From contig CAJXPD010000026.1 of NCBI GenBank assembly GCA_913057785.1, forward strand, positions 1-56,496: a stretch of DNA of 56,496 nucleotides, written 5' to 3'. A model generated the notes under the pieces. That model was given only the letters and a program-made list of their open reading frames with translations, had not been told where the DNA came from and ran no database searches. Below are positions 28,277-35,438 of the stretch, one piece after another; the first letter of the stretch is position 1; each line of letters begins with the position of its first letter. A program made the position numbers and the translations under genes. The DNA is from an uncultured Lewinella sp. (lineage in GTDB: Bacteria > Bacteroidota > Bacteroidia > Chitinophagales > Saprospiraceae).

Positions 28277-28576
28277 ATGGATGCTGAATACTTACAAGCC
28301 CTTAAGGAAAATACAGCTGCTATGCAGGAGCTCATCGGCTTGATGAAGGCCAAGGAAACGCGATCCGATTGGGTAGATCCTGAAGAAGCTGCCGTGATAC
28401 TAGGCCTTACCATCACCAAAGCCAAAGTACATCGGGCTAATCTCCGCTGGCTGATCAAACAAGGCTTTGTTAAGCAATTCCGCTCCGGTCGCCCCTATAA
28501 ATACTACCGCAACGAGCTGGAAAAGGTATCAAAAAAGATAGCCTCAGGTGATATCGGGTACGTGGGAAGAGCATGA
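28277..28576 (+). CDS. Excisionase-like winged-helix protein
   Basis: A 99-aa protein with an N-terminal short coiled coil and then WVDPEEAAVILGLTITKAK, a MerR/Xis-type first helix pair, and a wing with QFRSGRPYKYYRNEL. Proteins of this shape serve as excisionases or small transcription factors on mobile elements. The integrase is at the far right end of the element, so a direct partnership is possible but not shown. Confidence 0.6.
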   Translation: MDAEYLQALKENTAAMQELIGLMKAKETRSDWVDPEEAAVILGLTITKAKVHRANLRWLIKQGFVKQFRSGRPYKYYRNELEKVSKKIASGDIGYVGRA

Positions 28577-28646
28577 GCAGGCTGCCTTTAAATCACTCCA
28601 CCATTTGAATTAGGTTATAATACTGGGATTATAATTTGGTTTTACA

Positions 28647-28677
28647 GACGCTCTTATATTTTCTCGTTGAGGGCGTC
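28647..28677 (+). ncRNA. Leading hairpin of tRNA-like unit 1
   Basis: Eight paired bases (28647-28654 with 28670-28677, one G-T pair) and a 15-base AT-rich loop. It lies four bases before the first tRNA-like minihelix. Just upstream TATAATTTGG resembles a promoter box. Confidence 0.5.
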
Positions 28678-28680
28678 CAT

Positions 28681-28729
28681 TCGCAAAGTAACGGCAGGGT
28701 TTTCGGTGGTTCGATTCCACGCTTTGCGA
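28681..28729 (+). ncRNA. tRNA-like minihelix 1, no anticodon arm
   Basis: An eight-base acceptor-type stem, TCGCAAAG (28681-28688) with CTTTGCGA (28722-28729), encloses a T-arm with GTGG / TTCGATT / CCAC. The T-arm joins the acceptor strand with the one-to-one spacing of a tRNA. Only 16 bases lie between the 5' acceptor strand and the T-arm, so there is no room for a D-arm plus anticodon arm. No CCA is encoded. It cannot be a normal tRNA. RNase P and CCA-adding enzyme act on such helices, so it may be processed. Confidence 0.6.
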
Positions 28730-28746
28730 CTATCAGTAATGTAATG

Positions 28747-28829
28747 GTCTGAGCCAAAAGTGGCGCGGACAAATTTTGATCGGCAACGTCGAGTGCAAGA
28801 GAGACAATGCCGATCATCCCCCTTTTTTA
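28747..28829 (+). terminator. Hairpin pair ending in a T-run
   Basis: A first hairpin (28747-28770; GTCTG/CGGAC plus GCCA/TGGC around AAAG) is followed by a nine-base perfect stem TGATCGGCA (28777-28785) with TGCCGATCA (28808-28816), then CCCCCTTTTTT. This looks like a terminator for the RNA ahead of it. The hairpin-then-stem order repeats the layout of the tRNA-like units, and the loop contains GTCGAGTGC, which could be a decayed T-loop. Confidence 0.6.
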
Positions 28830-28892
28830 ATGATAACTTACCCTTTGAGTGTATGTAAGATTAGTTTTTAGGGTTTTAGGTGTTTAATAATC

Positions 28893-28932
28893 GACCTGGT
28901 GCCAAGGTGAACGCCCTCACGGCATCCAGGTC
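28893..28932 (+). ncRNA. Leading hairpin of tRNA-like unit 2
   Basis: GACCTGG (28893-28899) pairs with CCAGGTC (28926-28932), and TGCC (28900-28903) pairs with GGCA (28921-28924) across a one-base bulge. Eleven paired bases in all, ending three bases before minihelix 2. Confidence 0.55.
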
Positions 28933-28935
28933 AAC

Positions 28936-28983
28936 TGCGGGTGGCTACCGGAGCTTTATTGGGTTCGACCCCCTTCACCCGCA
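28936..28983 (+). ncRNA. tRNA-like minihelix 2, no anticodon arm
   Basis: An eight-base perfect stem TGCGGGTG (28936-28943) with CACCCGCA (28976-28983) encloses GGG / TTCGACC / CCC, the classic T-loop TTCGA. The outer two T-stem pairs are T-T mismatches. A possible mini D-stem, GCTaccggAGC, sits between. CC follows the stem and then GTTTTTTCTTTT, so it may also end transcription. Lacks an anticodon arm. Confidence 0.6.
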
Positions 28984-29019
28984 CCGTTTTTTCTTTTAAC
29001 ATTCAATTTGGTTCAAATG

Positions 29020-29050
29020 GCTAGGGCAAGGCTCTGCCCACTGCTCTAGC
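29020..29050 (+). ncRNA. Leading hairpin of tRNA-like unit 3
   Basis: Nine base pairs, GCTAGGGCA (29020-29028) with TGCTCTAGC (29042-29050), one G-T. It follows an AATTTGGTT box (29005-29013) also present before unit 1 at 28633-28641, and ends three bases before minihelix 3. Confidence 0.55.
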
Positions 29051-29053
29051 TCT

Positions 29054-29095
29054 TTTCCTGAGTGGTATCCCAGGGTTCGACCCCCTGACAGGAAA
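29054..29095 (+). ncRNA. tRNA-like minihelix 3, no anticodon arm
   Basis: A seven-base perfect stem TTTCCTG (29054-29060) with CAGGAAA (29089-29095) encloses a perfect five-pair T-stem CAGGG/CCCTG with loop TTCGACC. One extra A lies before the 3' acceptor strand. Ten bases separate acceptor and T-arm (AGTGGTATCC, reminiscent of a D-loop). At 42 bases it is far too short for a tRNA. Confidence 0.6.
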
Positions 29096-29103
29096 CGAAA
29101 ACG

Positions 29104-29149
29104 GCAGCGAGAGGCTGCACATCGGGGCGTAGTCCCAGGATTACGCTCC
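29104..29149 (+). ncRNA. Two further hairpins before the initiator gene
   Basis: GCAGC/GCTGC around GAGAG (29104-29118) and GGGGCGTA (29124-29131) with TACGCTCC (29142-29149). The second stem's loop, GTCCCAGGAT, resembles the TATCCCAGGG stretch of minihelix 3, so this may be a degenerate copy of the same unit. It lies just upstream of the initiator gene and could also be its leader or origin. Confidence 0.4.
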
Positions 29150-29174
29150 CACTTTGATTATAATCCATCGAATA

Positions 29175-30617
29175 ATGTGTAAAGCAAGCTATCAAATCAA
29201 ATGGCGCAAGTCTAAGAAACTCTTGGACGCCTATATCGAGCGCTACAATGCCGATAAACCTTTACGAGAACAACTGAGAGCGCCCCACAAGGCATTGGCG
29301 CAACACCTCCTTTTTCTCTACAGCGCAGCCATAGCAAGGGAGCAGGCGTATGGTGTAGGCATCGCAGAGATGTCTACCCTACCCATGCTCCGTACCAACA
29401 ACGCTCAATTAGCCGATGCGATGGGCTGTAACGAACGCAGCATCCAAAACCACAGAAAGCGCCTTAAGGCCGCTAAAGTCATCCTAGAGGAAGTCTTTCA
29501 CGGCTCAAACGCCCAATATGAAGTGAAATTCAATGGTGCCATCGTACATCTACAAGCTGCCGGAAACCCGGACAATGTCATCCATCTTTTCCAACAAGGT
29601 GTTAACGGTCAAAATCCAAGCCCGGCGAATGCACCTTCAATGCAAACTTTTCGCCATACAGTATCCTGTAAAACAACTCAGGTTACAAAAGAATTAATAG
29701 AATTAAGCGGCGTTGATTCTCAACAACAGACTGATTTTCAGTCAAATGAGTGGAAAAAAGCTGTGGAAAAGGCTGTTAATAAGTGTGCAAAGCCCGAAAA
29801 TGTTGTTGAAAACCAACAATCTGGCAGCATACAGGATACACAGGGTACTCGGGCAGGTTACGAAAACGGCAGCGCAGGCCAAGAAACACCCCCCGAGTTG
29901 CGCGGCACCCCCCGCAGCGAAGCGGAGCTGAGCGAAGTCCCGCCCCATAGCGTCGGGACGGGAAAGGCGAAGTCGGAAGGTGGAAAATCCGCCACTAAAC
30001 CTTCAACCTTAACCCCTAAACTCTCTCCTCATCCACCCCAAACACTATCCGAAGCACTTAAGGGCATAGATCGCAAGATCGCCCTATCCATCAGCCGCCA
30101 CATCCAAGTCATCTGGACCACAGCCCTACTCAATCTCTACGATGACAAATGGATTGCCGATGAAGAGGCAGAACGCGCCAAAGCTGTGTTAGCAGAGTAC
30201 TTCATTTACACCACACCGGACCGATTCCAGGCCGGAGCTGCTGAGATTATCGAGCGAATCACCTTAGTTCGCCGGTGGATCGAGCGTGGCCAGGCCAATA
30301 ACGAAAAACGCTGGGTCCCCCTACCCTCCAAATACTTCAATTTCAGGAACCAAAAGGGCTTTACACGTACCAAAACCTGGTTTAAGGCCCATATCAAGGC
30401 CAAAGCCGAGATCAAAGCCAAAGAGCTACTCACAAAAGCCATCAAAGAATACCTGCGAGCGCAGGAACCGGGGGCCAAGATTGGTCCTTCGGAAACCTAT
30501 CGTCGGATCTCCCAGCGCCTCGGCAAGTACGACCGCTGGCTACTCGACAGATTCCACGAACAAATAGCAAATGTCAATGCAGCAAACGTCCCGCAAGCAA
30601 CGAAAGCGACGGCCTAG
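29175..30617 (+). CDS. Replication-initiator-like winged-helix protein
   Basis: A 480-aa protein. Residues 1-120 resemble the helical and winged-helix domains of plasmid and phage replication initiators: LAQHLLFLYSAAIAREQ, then NAQLADAMGCNERSIQNHR, a clear HTH, then KVILEEVFHGSNAQYEVKF as wing. Residues 120-290 are a low-complexity linker, and the C-terminal 170 residues are basic and helical. I take ATG 29175; a TTG at 29154 is possible. The gene is richer in GC than its surroundings and its linker contains REP-like DNA (29875-29995). Role in replication is inferred from domain and position. Confidence 0.6.
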   Translation: MCKASYQIKWRKSKKLLDAYIERYNADKPLREQLRAPHKALAQHLLFLYSAAIAREQAYGVGIAEMSTLPMLRTNNAQLADAMGCNERSIQNHRKRLKAAKVILEEVFHGSNAQYEVKFNGAIVHLQAAGNPDNVIHLFQQGVNGQNPSPANAPSMQTFRHTVSCKTTQVTKELIELSGVDSQQQTDFQSNEWKKAVEKAVNKCAKPENVVENQQSGSIQDTQGTRAGYENGSAGQETPPELRGTPRSEAELSEVPPHSVGTGKAKSEGGKSATKPSTLTPKLSPHPPQTLSEALKGIDRKIALSISRHIQVIWTTALLNLYDDKWIADEEAERAKAVLAEYFIYTTPDRFQAGAAEIIERITLVRRWIERGQANNEKRWVPLPSKYFNFRNQKGFTRTKTWFKAHIKAKAEIKAKELLTKAIKEYLRAQEPGAKIGPSETYRRISQRLGKYDRWLLDRFHEQIANVNAANVPQATKATA

Positions 30618-30876
30618 AGATCAAAAAGGCATCCACCGCTTAGGCGTCTTTTTTCTCAATCACCGTCACCCTACTGGAAAAGCCTACTACTTCAACAGTA
30701 CCATCCGACAAGACCAGAACGGCAACGCGATATCACGATTCAAGTACCTAGTGGAAAAGAAATGGCAAGGAAAAGTCAGCTGGGCTGGCATCTATCGCCA
30801 CAATCAACTCATTGAAGAATTCAAAATCGGAGAAAATCAATGGCTCGATCCCTCAAAAACGGCAAGATTACCGTGA
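30577..30876 (+). CDS. Small basic protein overlapping the initiator gene
   Basis: About 99 aa, starting inside the last 40 bases of the initiator gene (ATG 30577, or 30571). The N-terminus is strongly basic (RKQRKRRPRDQK) and the rest alternates strands and turns (GKAYYFNSTIRQDQNGNA). It overlaps the next gene by 37 bases. It could bind nucleic acid. No family recognised. Confidence 0.5.
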   Translation: MQQTSRKQRKRRPRDQKGIHRLGVFFLNHRHPTGKAYYFNSTIRQDQNGNAISRFKYLVEKKWQGKVSWAGIYRHNQLIEEFKIGENQWLDPSKTARLP

Positions 30877-31187
30877 AGCTATCCCCGGATACACAATTGG
30901 CGATCCTCAAGGCCATCCAGATTCGCTTGGAAATGGATGACCTCCCCCACTACTTGGACTACCTGCTACAAGAGGCCATGGAAAAGCTACAAGGCGAGTC
31001 TTGCAAGCTCCGCAAAAGTGAATTCTTCGCCCTTTTCCACCCCGACAACATGATCTACATCGATGAACCTACGCAACTACTCATCCGCGAAGCGGCGCAA
31101 CTAGAAGACCAGGCGATCATATCCGAAATACCCACAGCAAGTACCCAATTCATCGCCCCTACCCTTTACGAAAATATTGAATTGTAA
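30840..31187 (+). CDS. Small protein of early operon
   Basis: A 115-aa protein whose N-terminal half (KITVKLSPDTQLAILKAIQI, DDLPHYLDYLLQEAMEKL) looks like a ribbon-helix-helix or similar small DNA-binding fold. The remainder is acidic. It is coupled by overlap to the gene before it. Function unknown. Confidence 0.5.
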   Translation: MARSLKNGKITVKLSPDTQLAILKAIQIRLEMDDLPHYLDYLLQEAMEKLQGESCKLRKSEFFALFHPDNMIYIDEPTQLLIREAAQLEDQAIISEIPTASTQFIAPTLYENIEL

Positions 31188-31208
31188 AACAACCAAAAAA
31201 GACATTCC

Positions 31209-31340
31209 ATGAAAACCACGAAACTACTCAGCTACTACTTTCTGGCCTGGCTAGGCCGCCGCATCTACAGCTTCCGCCTCCGATTAGAATCCTGGAACAA
31301 CCAGGTAGACCTCTGGGCCGGACGGCTCGATCCGGACTAG
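31209..31340 (+). CDS. 43-residue peptide, basic and amphipathic
   Basis: ATG 31209 to TAG 31340. The peptide begins MKTTKLLSYYFLAWLGRRIY and is basic with many aromatic residues. It follows the previous gene by 21 bases in the same direction. It may be a membrane-active or regulatory peptide; it could also be chance. Confidence 0.35.
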   Translation: MKTTKLLSYYFLAWLGRRIYSFRLRLESWNNQVDLWAGRLDPD

Positions 31341-31659
31341 GTAAAGTCGGAAGTACGAAGTGGGAAACCGGAAGAGACATGGCTTAGGGAGAGTCATCGT
31401 CCGGATTTCATTCCCCCTTCCGCTTTCGCACTTCCCCAAAACCTCAAGCAGATTGCCGAAAATTTGAGTGTAACCTTTTGCGGGTGGCCGGGCAAAAAAC
31501 TGTTCGAGGGACGAGTTACTTTTTGCCAAGCGTTTTTTGCTGACTTTTTTCGGCGATTGTAAAAAAGTCAGTCGCCGAAGGCAAACAACAAAAAAGCCCA
31601 TCGTGCTATGAGGAAACCGCAACGACAGGCTTTACTAAATATCTAACAATCAACAATAT
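31341..31659. other. REP-like repeat and two exclusive hairpins
   Basis: No convincing gene. Around 31345-31371 and 31399-31434 an imperfect inverted repeat built from GGAAGTnCGAA units makes a long hairpin, of the same type as DNA inside the initiator gene. Then TGACTTTTTT (31541-31550) pairs with AAAAAAGTCA (31561-31570), while the overlapping TTCGGCGA (31549-31556) pairs with TCGCCGAA (31572-31579). The two stems cannot form together. This could be an attenuator or part of an origin. Confidence 0.45.
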
Positions 31660-33162
31660 ATGAAAATATTTTATTCCTTGCCGGAAAATATGGATAAAGG
31701 TGATGTGTACATTTTGGGGATAGTCCGGGTCGGCGTACTAGGCTTTCTAGCCATATCGAGTCTGACAGTCTTTAAGGGCTTCAAATCCTACAGTGCCGAC
31801 TATATGGACAGCATTTGGCCAGTGGCTGCAGCCACCCTCCTATTCCTGGGATACTGGGCCTTCTGTTTTGTCCCGGACTTCGTCAATACGATGATCGTTC
31901 GATATGTCAGTCGGACCATTTTGAAGCGGACTTATACAGATATGCGGACAAAGGTTGTATTAGTTTTTAGTCTGGGATTGGTCTTCTTTCTTACCCGCTA
32001 CAGCTACCGCATGAGCCACTTTTCCGCCGATGTTACAGCCAAGGAAATGGGCGGTGAAATAGCTCGCACTGACCTGGTCGAATTTGATAATGCTTACCAA
32101 CCCCGATTCGATAAGCTACAGATGGATTATGAGTCCGAAAAAGTCGAGATCAATACGCGATATGATCAGTTGATCGCTGAGGCTGCTGGTGAGCTAGACA
32201 ACAAGATCAAAGGTGAAGAAACCCTAATAGCGGGCTTGGAGAAAAACCGTAAAAAGACGAACACCATTTGGACCGATCAGCAGATCCGCCTCCACCAAAG
32301 ACGCATCGCAGGCTATCAAAAACGCCGCAAGCCGATTGTATCCCCTATCCGTAACGATCAACAAGCCGCACTGACTGCTCTTAAGGCCAGTTTTGATCAA
32401 AAGTACGCTCGCTTAGAGAATTCGTACACCGTCACCAGGGATACCACCCTCGCCATTGAAGGTGCTGCCGGCAATATCCATCAATCTGAGGTGAGCTTTT
32501 TTAGCAAACAGTTATCTGGCATAGCCGGTAATGCCGTCTTTTTTCTCCTCATGCTCACCATCATCCGGGAGATCATCTACGATCGCAATGATATTGATCC
32601 CGATCCGGTGTTTTCGCCTTTCGATTTTCAGCCCAGTGTAGTGATTGAAGTCATGGCTTTCCCTTTTGTGAAAAGAGGCCGAAAGCTGGTGAATTTAGTA
32701 CGACGTGGTTACAATAATTTACCAGAACTGATTCAGCGTGACGATTACAAAGAATTGACTGATCCAGGGCAGCGGCAAAAAGTCCTGAAACAGAAAAAAG
32801 AAAAAGTTTCAACCACCTCTGAAACTGGTGATGAAGGCCCCTTTGAAACTGAAACAAAAAGTGATTCTGAAACAGACGAAAGCTTTGAAACTACAAAGTT
32901 TGCGGACTATCGATGGTTTGAAACTATTGATAGTGTATGCGCCCGATTAAGAGAACTGAAACGAACGAAACAACAATACAATTGGAAGCTGAGAAACAAG
33001 GTAGGTAAGCCTGAAACAGCCGAAAAACGCATCCGTGAAACAGAAATCGAAATCGCCGCTACCATCGAATTCTACGCAGAAAAAATCGCCACTGAAACAG
33101 ACCTGAAACAGGAGTTTCAAAAGCGCCTCGTGAAACTAAATCTACACCATCACCTAGAATAA
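31660..33162 (+). CDS. Four-span membrane protein with coiled coil
   Basis: A 500-aa protein. Hydrophobic helices near residues 20-40, 52-75, 98-115 and 280-300 frame a long coiled-coil domain (about 130-270, rich in Lys, Glu and Gln). The C-terminal 200 residues are cytoplasmic-type and charged, with a Ser/Thr/Glu-rich acidic stretch (FETETKSDSETDESFETTK). The shape recalls membrane proteins encoded by plasmids and conjugative elements of Bacteroidota, but I do not recognise the family. It sits at the start of an operon that includes the methylase and nuclease. Confidence 0.6.
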   Translation: MKIFYSLPENMDKGDVYILGIVRVGVLGFLAISSLTVFKGFKSYSADYMDSIWPVAAATLLFLGYWAFCFVPDFVNTMIVRYVSRTILKRTYTDMRTKVVLVFSLGLVFFLTRYSYRMSHFSADVTAKEMGGEIARTDLVEFDNAYQPRFDKLQMDYESEKVEINTRYDQLIAEAAGELDNKIKGEETLIAGLEKNRKKTNTIWTDQQIRLHQRRIAGYQKRRKPIVSPIRNDQQAALTALKASFDQKYARLENSYTVTRDTTLAIEGAAGNIHQSEVSFFSKQLSGIAGNAVFFLLMLTIIREIIYDRNDIDPDPVFSPFDFQPSVVIEVMAFPFVKRGRKLVNLVRRGYNNLPELIQRDDYKELTDPGQRQKVLKQKKEKVSTTSETGDEGPFETETKSDSETDESFETTKFADYRWFETIDSVCARLRELKRTKQQYNWKLRNKVGKPETAEKRIRETEIEIAATIEFYAEKIATETDLKQEFQKRLVKLNLHHHLE

Positions 33163-33199
33163 ACTTTCTCCATTCAACTTTCAACTTAAATCAAACCCC

Positions 33200-33505
33200 A
33201 TGAAATACATCACCGGTATTGGCCTACTATGGTTCTGCCTCATTTTTATGTTCAAGAATGCACAAGAGGGAAGGGGAGGACAAGCCCCCCATCTCATTTC
33301 TGCAGTACCCTCAGATATGTGTATTTGCTTCGAATACTACTTCAAGCACCTATCAAAATCTGAACGCACCATCTATCAAAGTTGTGACTCCGAAGTACTG
33401 GATTACAACGAAGATCATTCAATGGAGATCTTCACCCTTAATGTACCATGTGATAATGTATTTGAGGGCACCAAAATTATCACCTCAAAAAATTACTTAC
33501 GATGA
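33200..33505 (+). CDS. Small exported or membrane protein
   Basis: A 101-aa protein with an N-terminal hydrophobic helix (ITGIGLLWFCLIFMF) and a mature part with several Cys (MCICFEYYF, YQSCDSEV, NVPCDN). The stop overlaps the methylase start (ATGA), so the two are co-translated. No known family. Confidence 0.5.
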   Translation: MKYITGIGLLWFCLIFMFKNAQEGRGGQAPHLISAVPSDMCICFEYYFKHLSKSERTIYQSCDSEVLDYNEDHSMEIFTLNVPCDNVFEGTKIITSKNYLR

Positions 33506-34233
33506 TATACTTTGATATCAAGGGCAGCTATTACGGTGGTAAGTCCGGAGCAGGAGTCTACCAGAAGATTATTAACCAAATTCCACCACACCACATCTTT
33601 ATCTCTGGTTTTCTGGGTTACTGCGGCATCATGCGACACAAACGACCGGCACCGGTCAACTTGGGGTTCGATCTTGATGCTGAGGTAGTACAAAAGTGGA
33701 ACGGGATCCAACATCCTCCTGAATCTCGCTGGCGCTTCCAAGAACAGGATACTTTATCGATGCTGGAATCCCTTTATGAAACCGACAATCCGTTAAAACC
33801 CTACATCAAACTACTGAATGACCAGGTCTTTATATACCTGGATCCGCCGTACCTCTTGGAGACTCGATCAGACCCCCGGACTCGATACAAGCACGAGTTC
33901 TTACCGTTAGATCACCAGCGGTTGTTTTCAGTCGTTCGCACCCTTACATGTCCAGTGGCGATATCACATTACCCGACACCTCTATATGACCGGTTACTGG
34001 AGAACGGTTGGCGCTATATCGATTTTCAAGCTACTACCAGAAGGGGAGTGGCGACTGAGCGCCTTTACATGAATTACCCAGAACCTACAGAATTGCACGA
34101 CTACAGCTATTTAGGAGAGAATTACAAGGACCGGGAGCGCATTAAGTTAAAGTTCGATCGCTGGAAGAAAAACCTGAGTCAGCTGCCACCGTTGGAAAGG
34201 GCGATGCGGGTGGAGTGGATGGAAAACATTTAA
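33502..34233 (+). CDS. DNA adenine N6-methyltransferase (D12 class)
   Basis: A 243-aa methylase of the Dam/D12 group, which methylates adenine in DNA. The SAM-binding motif is YYGGKSGAG at residues 10-18 and the catalytic DPPY motif is in IYLDPPYLL near residue 113. The target sequence is unknown. There is no partner restriction enzyme, so it is probably an orphan methylase protecting or marking the element's DNA. Translationally coupled to the small gene before it. Confidence 0.85.
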   Translation: MIYFDIKGSYYGGKSGAGVYQKIINQIPPHHIFISGFLGYCGIMRHKRPAPVNLGFDLDAEVVQKWNGIQHPPESRWRFQEQDTLSMLESLYETDNPLKPYIKLLNDQVFIYLDPPYLLETRSDPRTRYKHEFLPLDHQRLFSVVRTLTCPVAISHYPTPLYDRLLENGWRYIDFQATTRRGVATERLYMNYPEPTELHDYSYLGENYKDRERIKLKFDRWKKNLSQLPPLERAMRVEWMENI

Positions 34234-34255
34234 CAATAGTACCAATGAGCAGGAA

Positions 34256-34366
34256 ATGGATTCAAGAAGGGGCGAAGAAATAGGCACTAAGTTGTATGCT
34301 AAAAAAACGTCAATCCAGGAGGTTTTAGGAACCACTTTATCAAAAAACTTTATCGAAACGTATTAA
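34256..34366 (+). CDS. Possible 36-residue peptide
   Basis: ATG 34256 to TAA 34366, 22 bases after the methylase. The sequence is charged (RRGEEIGTKLYAKK). It has no recognisable features, and could be spurious. Confidence 0.2.
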   Translation: MDSRRGEEIGTKLYAKKTSIQEVLGTTLSKNFIETY

Positions 34367-34434
34367 GCAAATGACTGCGAATTAACCCGAAAGGTGAATG
34401 GGAAAACAATAGCGGTCCTTAAATCGAAATATAA

Positions 34435-34611
34435 ATGAAAAAGAATCAAAGTCAAACCATTCAATTGTATGACCACAACAAGAAGCCGACGAAAAGAGTC
34501 AGGCTTAGAGATTTAGTGCGGATTGGTAATAAGGTTTCAAACGGGACTACGGCAGTAGATACCAGTGATGGAGAAAGACATTATATCCAAAATAATAAGA
34601 TCACTAAATAA
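34435..34611 (+). CDS. Small basic protein, 58 residues
   Basis: ATG 34435 to TAA 34611. The peptide has a basic centre (HNKKPTKRVRLRDLVRIGN) and ends ERHYIQNNKITK. The strand-turn pattern and composition look like a real small protein rather than random sequence. In line with neighbours, 24 bases before the next gene. Confidence 0.45.
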   Translation: MKKNQSQTIQLYDHNKKPTKRVRLRDLVRIGNKVSNGTTAVDTSDGERHYIQNNKITK

Positions 34612-34635
34612 AAACGACACAATAAAATATACCAC

Positions 34636-34887
34636 ATGTCAGAAAACAATAACCCTGTGCGTCCACATGATTACCGCGAATGGTGGGATTTGTGCGCAAA
34701 AAACGGCTTTAATCCCAGAATCTTGAAGTTACACGAAGTTGAGAAAGTAGGGAGAAAACTAGAAATGTTGGAGCAACAATCCTCAAGTGGGAAAACAATC
34801 TATATCGGCAAGTATATAATTGCTGCTATGGTAATTGCCATTATTTATTTGTTGATGACTATTCCCTGGAGCCAAATCAAATTTTAA
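34636..34887 (+). CDS. Small C-terminally anchored membrane protein
   Basis: An 83-aa protein with a soluble acidic and basic N-terminal part (about 55 residues) and one membrane helix near the C-terminus (YIIAAMVIAIIYLLMTI). Similar tail-anchored small proteins recur later in the element. Function unknown. Confidence 0.55.
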   Translation: MSENNNPVRPHDYREWWDLCAKNGFNPRILKLHEVEKVGRKLEMLEQQSSSGKTIYIGKYIIAAMVIAIIYLLMTIPWSQIKF

Positions 34888-34944
34888 CCTATTTCGAAAA
34901 TTCGACCCTAAAAAGGAAAGAGTAATCAACCAATACTTCAAGCT

Positions 34945-35403
34945 ATGAAAAATGTACTAAAACTATTGCCATTGGCGATGCTAATGGCTTGTGGGAGCAT
35001 CAAAGGCCCTACGACGGAAGTTGTACCTCCTGAGGGAAAAACTTTCTTAAGCGATATTTATCGCCCTTATTCCTACTCTGCCACTGTTATCGATGTCTAC
35101 GACGGTGATACCTTCACTTTGGATTTTGAAATTGGATTCAGTTTGCGCTATGAGGATGTTATTCGACTGGCGCGTGTTGATACACCTGAGCTGAGAGGGG
35201 AGGAGCGGCCAAGGGGGATTAAAGTGCGCGACGCCGTCGAAAAGCTCATCCTCAATAAGCGCGTCATTGCCCACACGGATGAGGATGATCGAGGAAAGTA
35301 TGGCCGACTGCTCACAGAGATCTACTATCAAGACACAAAATGCAGCTGCTGGATCAACTTAAGTGATTATCTCCTAGAAAATGGGATGGCGGATCTGTAT
35401 TAG
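34945..35403 (+). CDS. Staphylococcal-nuclease-like lipoprotein
   Basis: A 152-aa thermonuclease-family protein exported as a lipoprotein (lipobox LMACGS, Cys16). Motifs match the active site: VYDGDTFTL (calcium-type Asp), IRLARVDTPELRGEE (Arg, Asp and Glu) and DRGKYGRLLTE (Arg). It would cut DNA or RNA outside the cytoplasm, perhaps degrading incoming DNA (superinfection exclusion) or scavenging nucleotides. Ends just before a gene on the opposite strand. Confidence 0.85.
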   Translation: MKNVLKLLPLAMLMACGSIKGPTTEVVPPEGKTFLSDIYRPYSYSATVIDVYDGDTFTLDFEIGFSLRYEDVIRLARVDTPELRGEERPRGIKVRDAVEKLILNKRVIAHTDEDDRGKYGRLLTEIYYQDTKCSCWINLSDYLLENGMADLY

Positions 35404-35438
35404 TATCCAACGGGGTAGGGGTGTTGGCCATGGTGGGG

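Noticed and set aside
28747-28770. Integron attC site
   Set aside because: No RYYYAAC/GTTRRRY core sites and no integron integrase.
28681-29095. Ordinary tRNA genes suggested by three TTCGA T-loops
   Set aside because: Each stem closes after 42-49 bases, leaving no anticodon arm, and no alternative 5' acceptor strand exists upstream. They are reported as tRNA-like minihelices instead.
31284-31622. Minus-strand frame of 112 aa
   Set aside because: It runs through a plus-strand peptide, the REP-like repeat and the hairpins. Composition does not look like protein.
33219-33515. Alternative 98-aa frame overlapping the small exported protein
   Set aside because: The other frame (33200-33505) has a clean hydrophobic start and couples to the methylase by ATGA.
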